A program made the position numbers and the translations under genes. Source: an uncultured Collinsella sp. (lineage in GTDB: Bacteria > Actinomycetota > Coriobacteriia > Coriobacteriales > Coriobacteriaceae). From it: a DNA stretch of 6,363 bases. Below, in pieces: positions 6,155-6,363 of this stretch. Positions within the stretch are counted from its first letter, which is position 1, and each line of letters begins with the position of its first letter. The stretch spans positions 1 to 6,363 of the forward strand of contig CATXML010000075.1 of the NCBI GenBank assembly GCA_958372035.1, written 5' to 3'. The notes under the pieces were generated by a model. It ran no database searches and was not told the origin of the DNA. It saw nothing but the letters and a program-made list of their open reading frames with translations.

Positions 6155-6363
6155 ATCATCGTCTGAAATTTGCAGGAATTGTGTTGACTCTATTTTCGTT
6201 CATTTTCTTTTTGAGTAAGAAAACGCCTTTCGATTACTTATCTTTTCTATAAAAGAAAGACGCTGAACGCCCAAAATTCAATATCGAATACGCCCACTCG
6301 GCTCCAATTCCTTCCGTTTACTTTTCAAAAATGAAGGTTGGACCTCGCGCGATGACAATATCT
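6155..6363. promoter_or_regulatory. AT-rich region upstream of the DeoR gene, probable control region
   Basis: Positions 6165-6260 are much richer in A and T than the coding DNA. They contain TTCG followed 8-9 nt later by CTTTT twice (6195-6211 and 6229-6246), a 7-bp inverted repeat TTTTCTT/AAGAAAA (6203-6209 and 6217-6223), and an imperfect palindrome centred near 6250. TTCG- and TTTC-rich repeats are common DeoR-family targets. A promoter for the DeoR gene should lie here, but no -10/-35 pair was convincing on either strand. TTGACT at 6184-6189 has no matching -10. To the right edge I see no supported gene. Confidence 0.4.
6276..6289. promoter_or_regulatory. Candidate DeoR-family operator palindrome
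   Basis: ATTCAATATCGAAT is palindromic at 12 of 14 positions. Read on the minus strand its core, TTCGATATTGAA, resembles the TTCGATAACGAA core of E. coli GlpR operators as I recall them. A related TTTCGATTA lies at 6228-6236. The link to this particular regulator is inferred from proximity and family habit. Confidence 0.35.

Noticed and set aside
6331..6363. Possible start of a plus-strand gene (ATG at 6331 or 6352)
   Set aside because: At most 11 codons are visible, with no good Shine-Dalgarno at proper spacing, so it cannot be supported from this window.

Overview
The window is GC-rich with strong codon-position bias, several AGGAGG/GGAG-type ribosome binding sites, and five ordinary metabolic or regulatory genes. 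A galK-galT pair with a class II GalT, a LacI-type regulator, a stand-alone flavodiiron protein and a DeoR-type regulator fit an anaerobic gut bacterium. The protein style and GC content suggest a Coriobacteriia member such as Collinsella. That assignment is an impression from sequence style and was not tested by any search.

Layout. Positions 1-2617 (minus strand) carry galK followed by galT, joined by a one-base TAATG overlap; galT runs off the left edge of the window. Positions 2618-2954 are an AT-rich divergent control region with three copies of a 14-bp LacI-type operator. Positions 2955-3986 (plus) encode a LacI-family regulator, which is the obvious candidate to bind those sites. Positions 3987-4115 hold a probable promoter and two dyads, followed by a class A flavodiiron protein at 4116-5276 (plus). 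A perfect 15-bp terminator hairpin (5299-5337) separates it from a convergent DeoR-family regulator at 5342-6145 (minus). Positions 6146-6363 form a second AT-rich region with repeats of the kind DeoR proteins bind; no gene could be supported there.

How the genes work together. GalK phosphorylates galactose and GalT exchanges the product with UDP-glucose, which are the first two steps of the Leloir pathway; galE and galM are not in the window. The LacI protein probably represses galKT, and perhaps itself, until an inducer is present. The flavodiiron protein (O2 and/or NO reduction) appears to be an independent unit with its own promoter and terminator. The DeoR regulator probably controls a sugar gene set to the right of the window, or itself. 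I saw no mobile element, CRISPR array, RNA gene or clearly new system. The most informative features are in the control regions: the mirrored gal operators, the dyads at the flavodiiron promoter, and a terminator hairpin whose loop carries a motif that may be a dispersed repeat.
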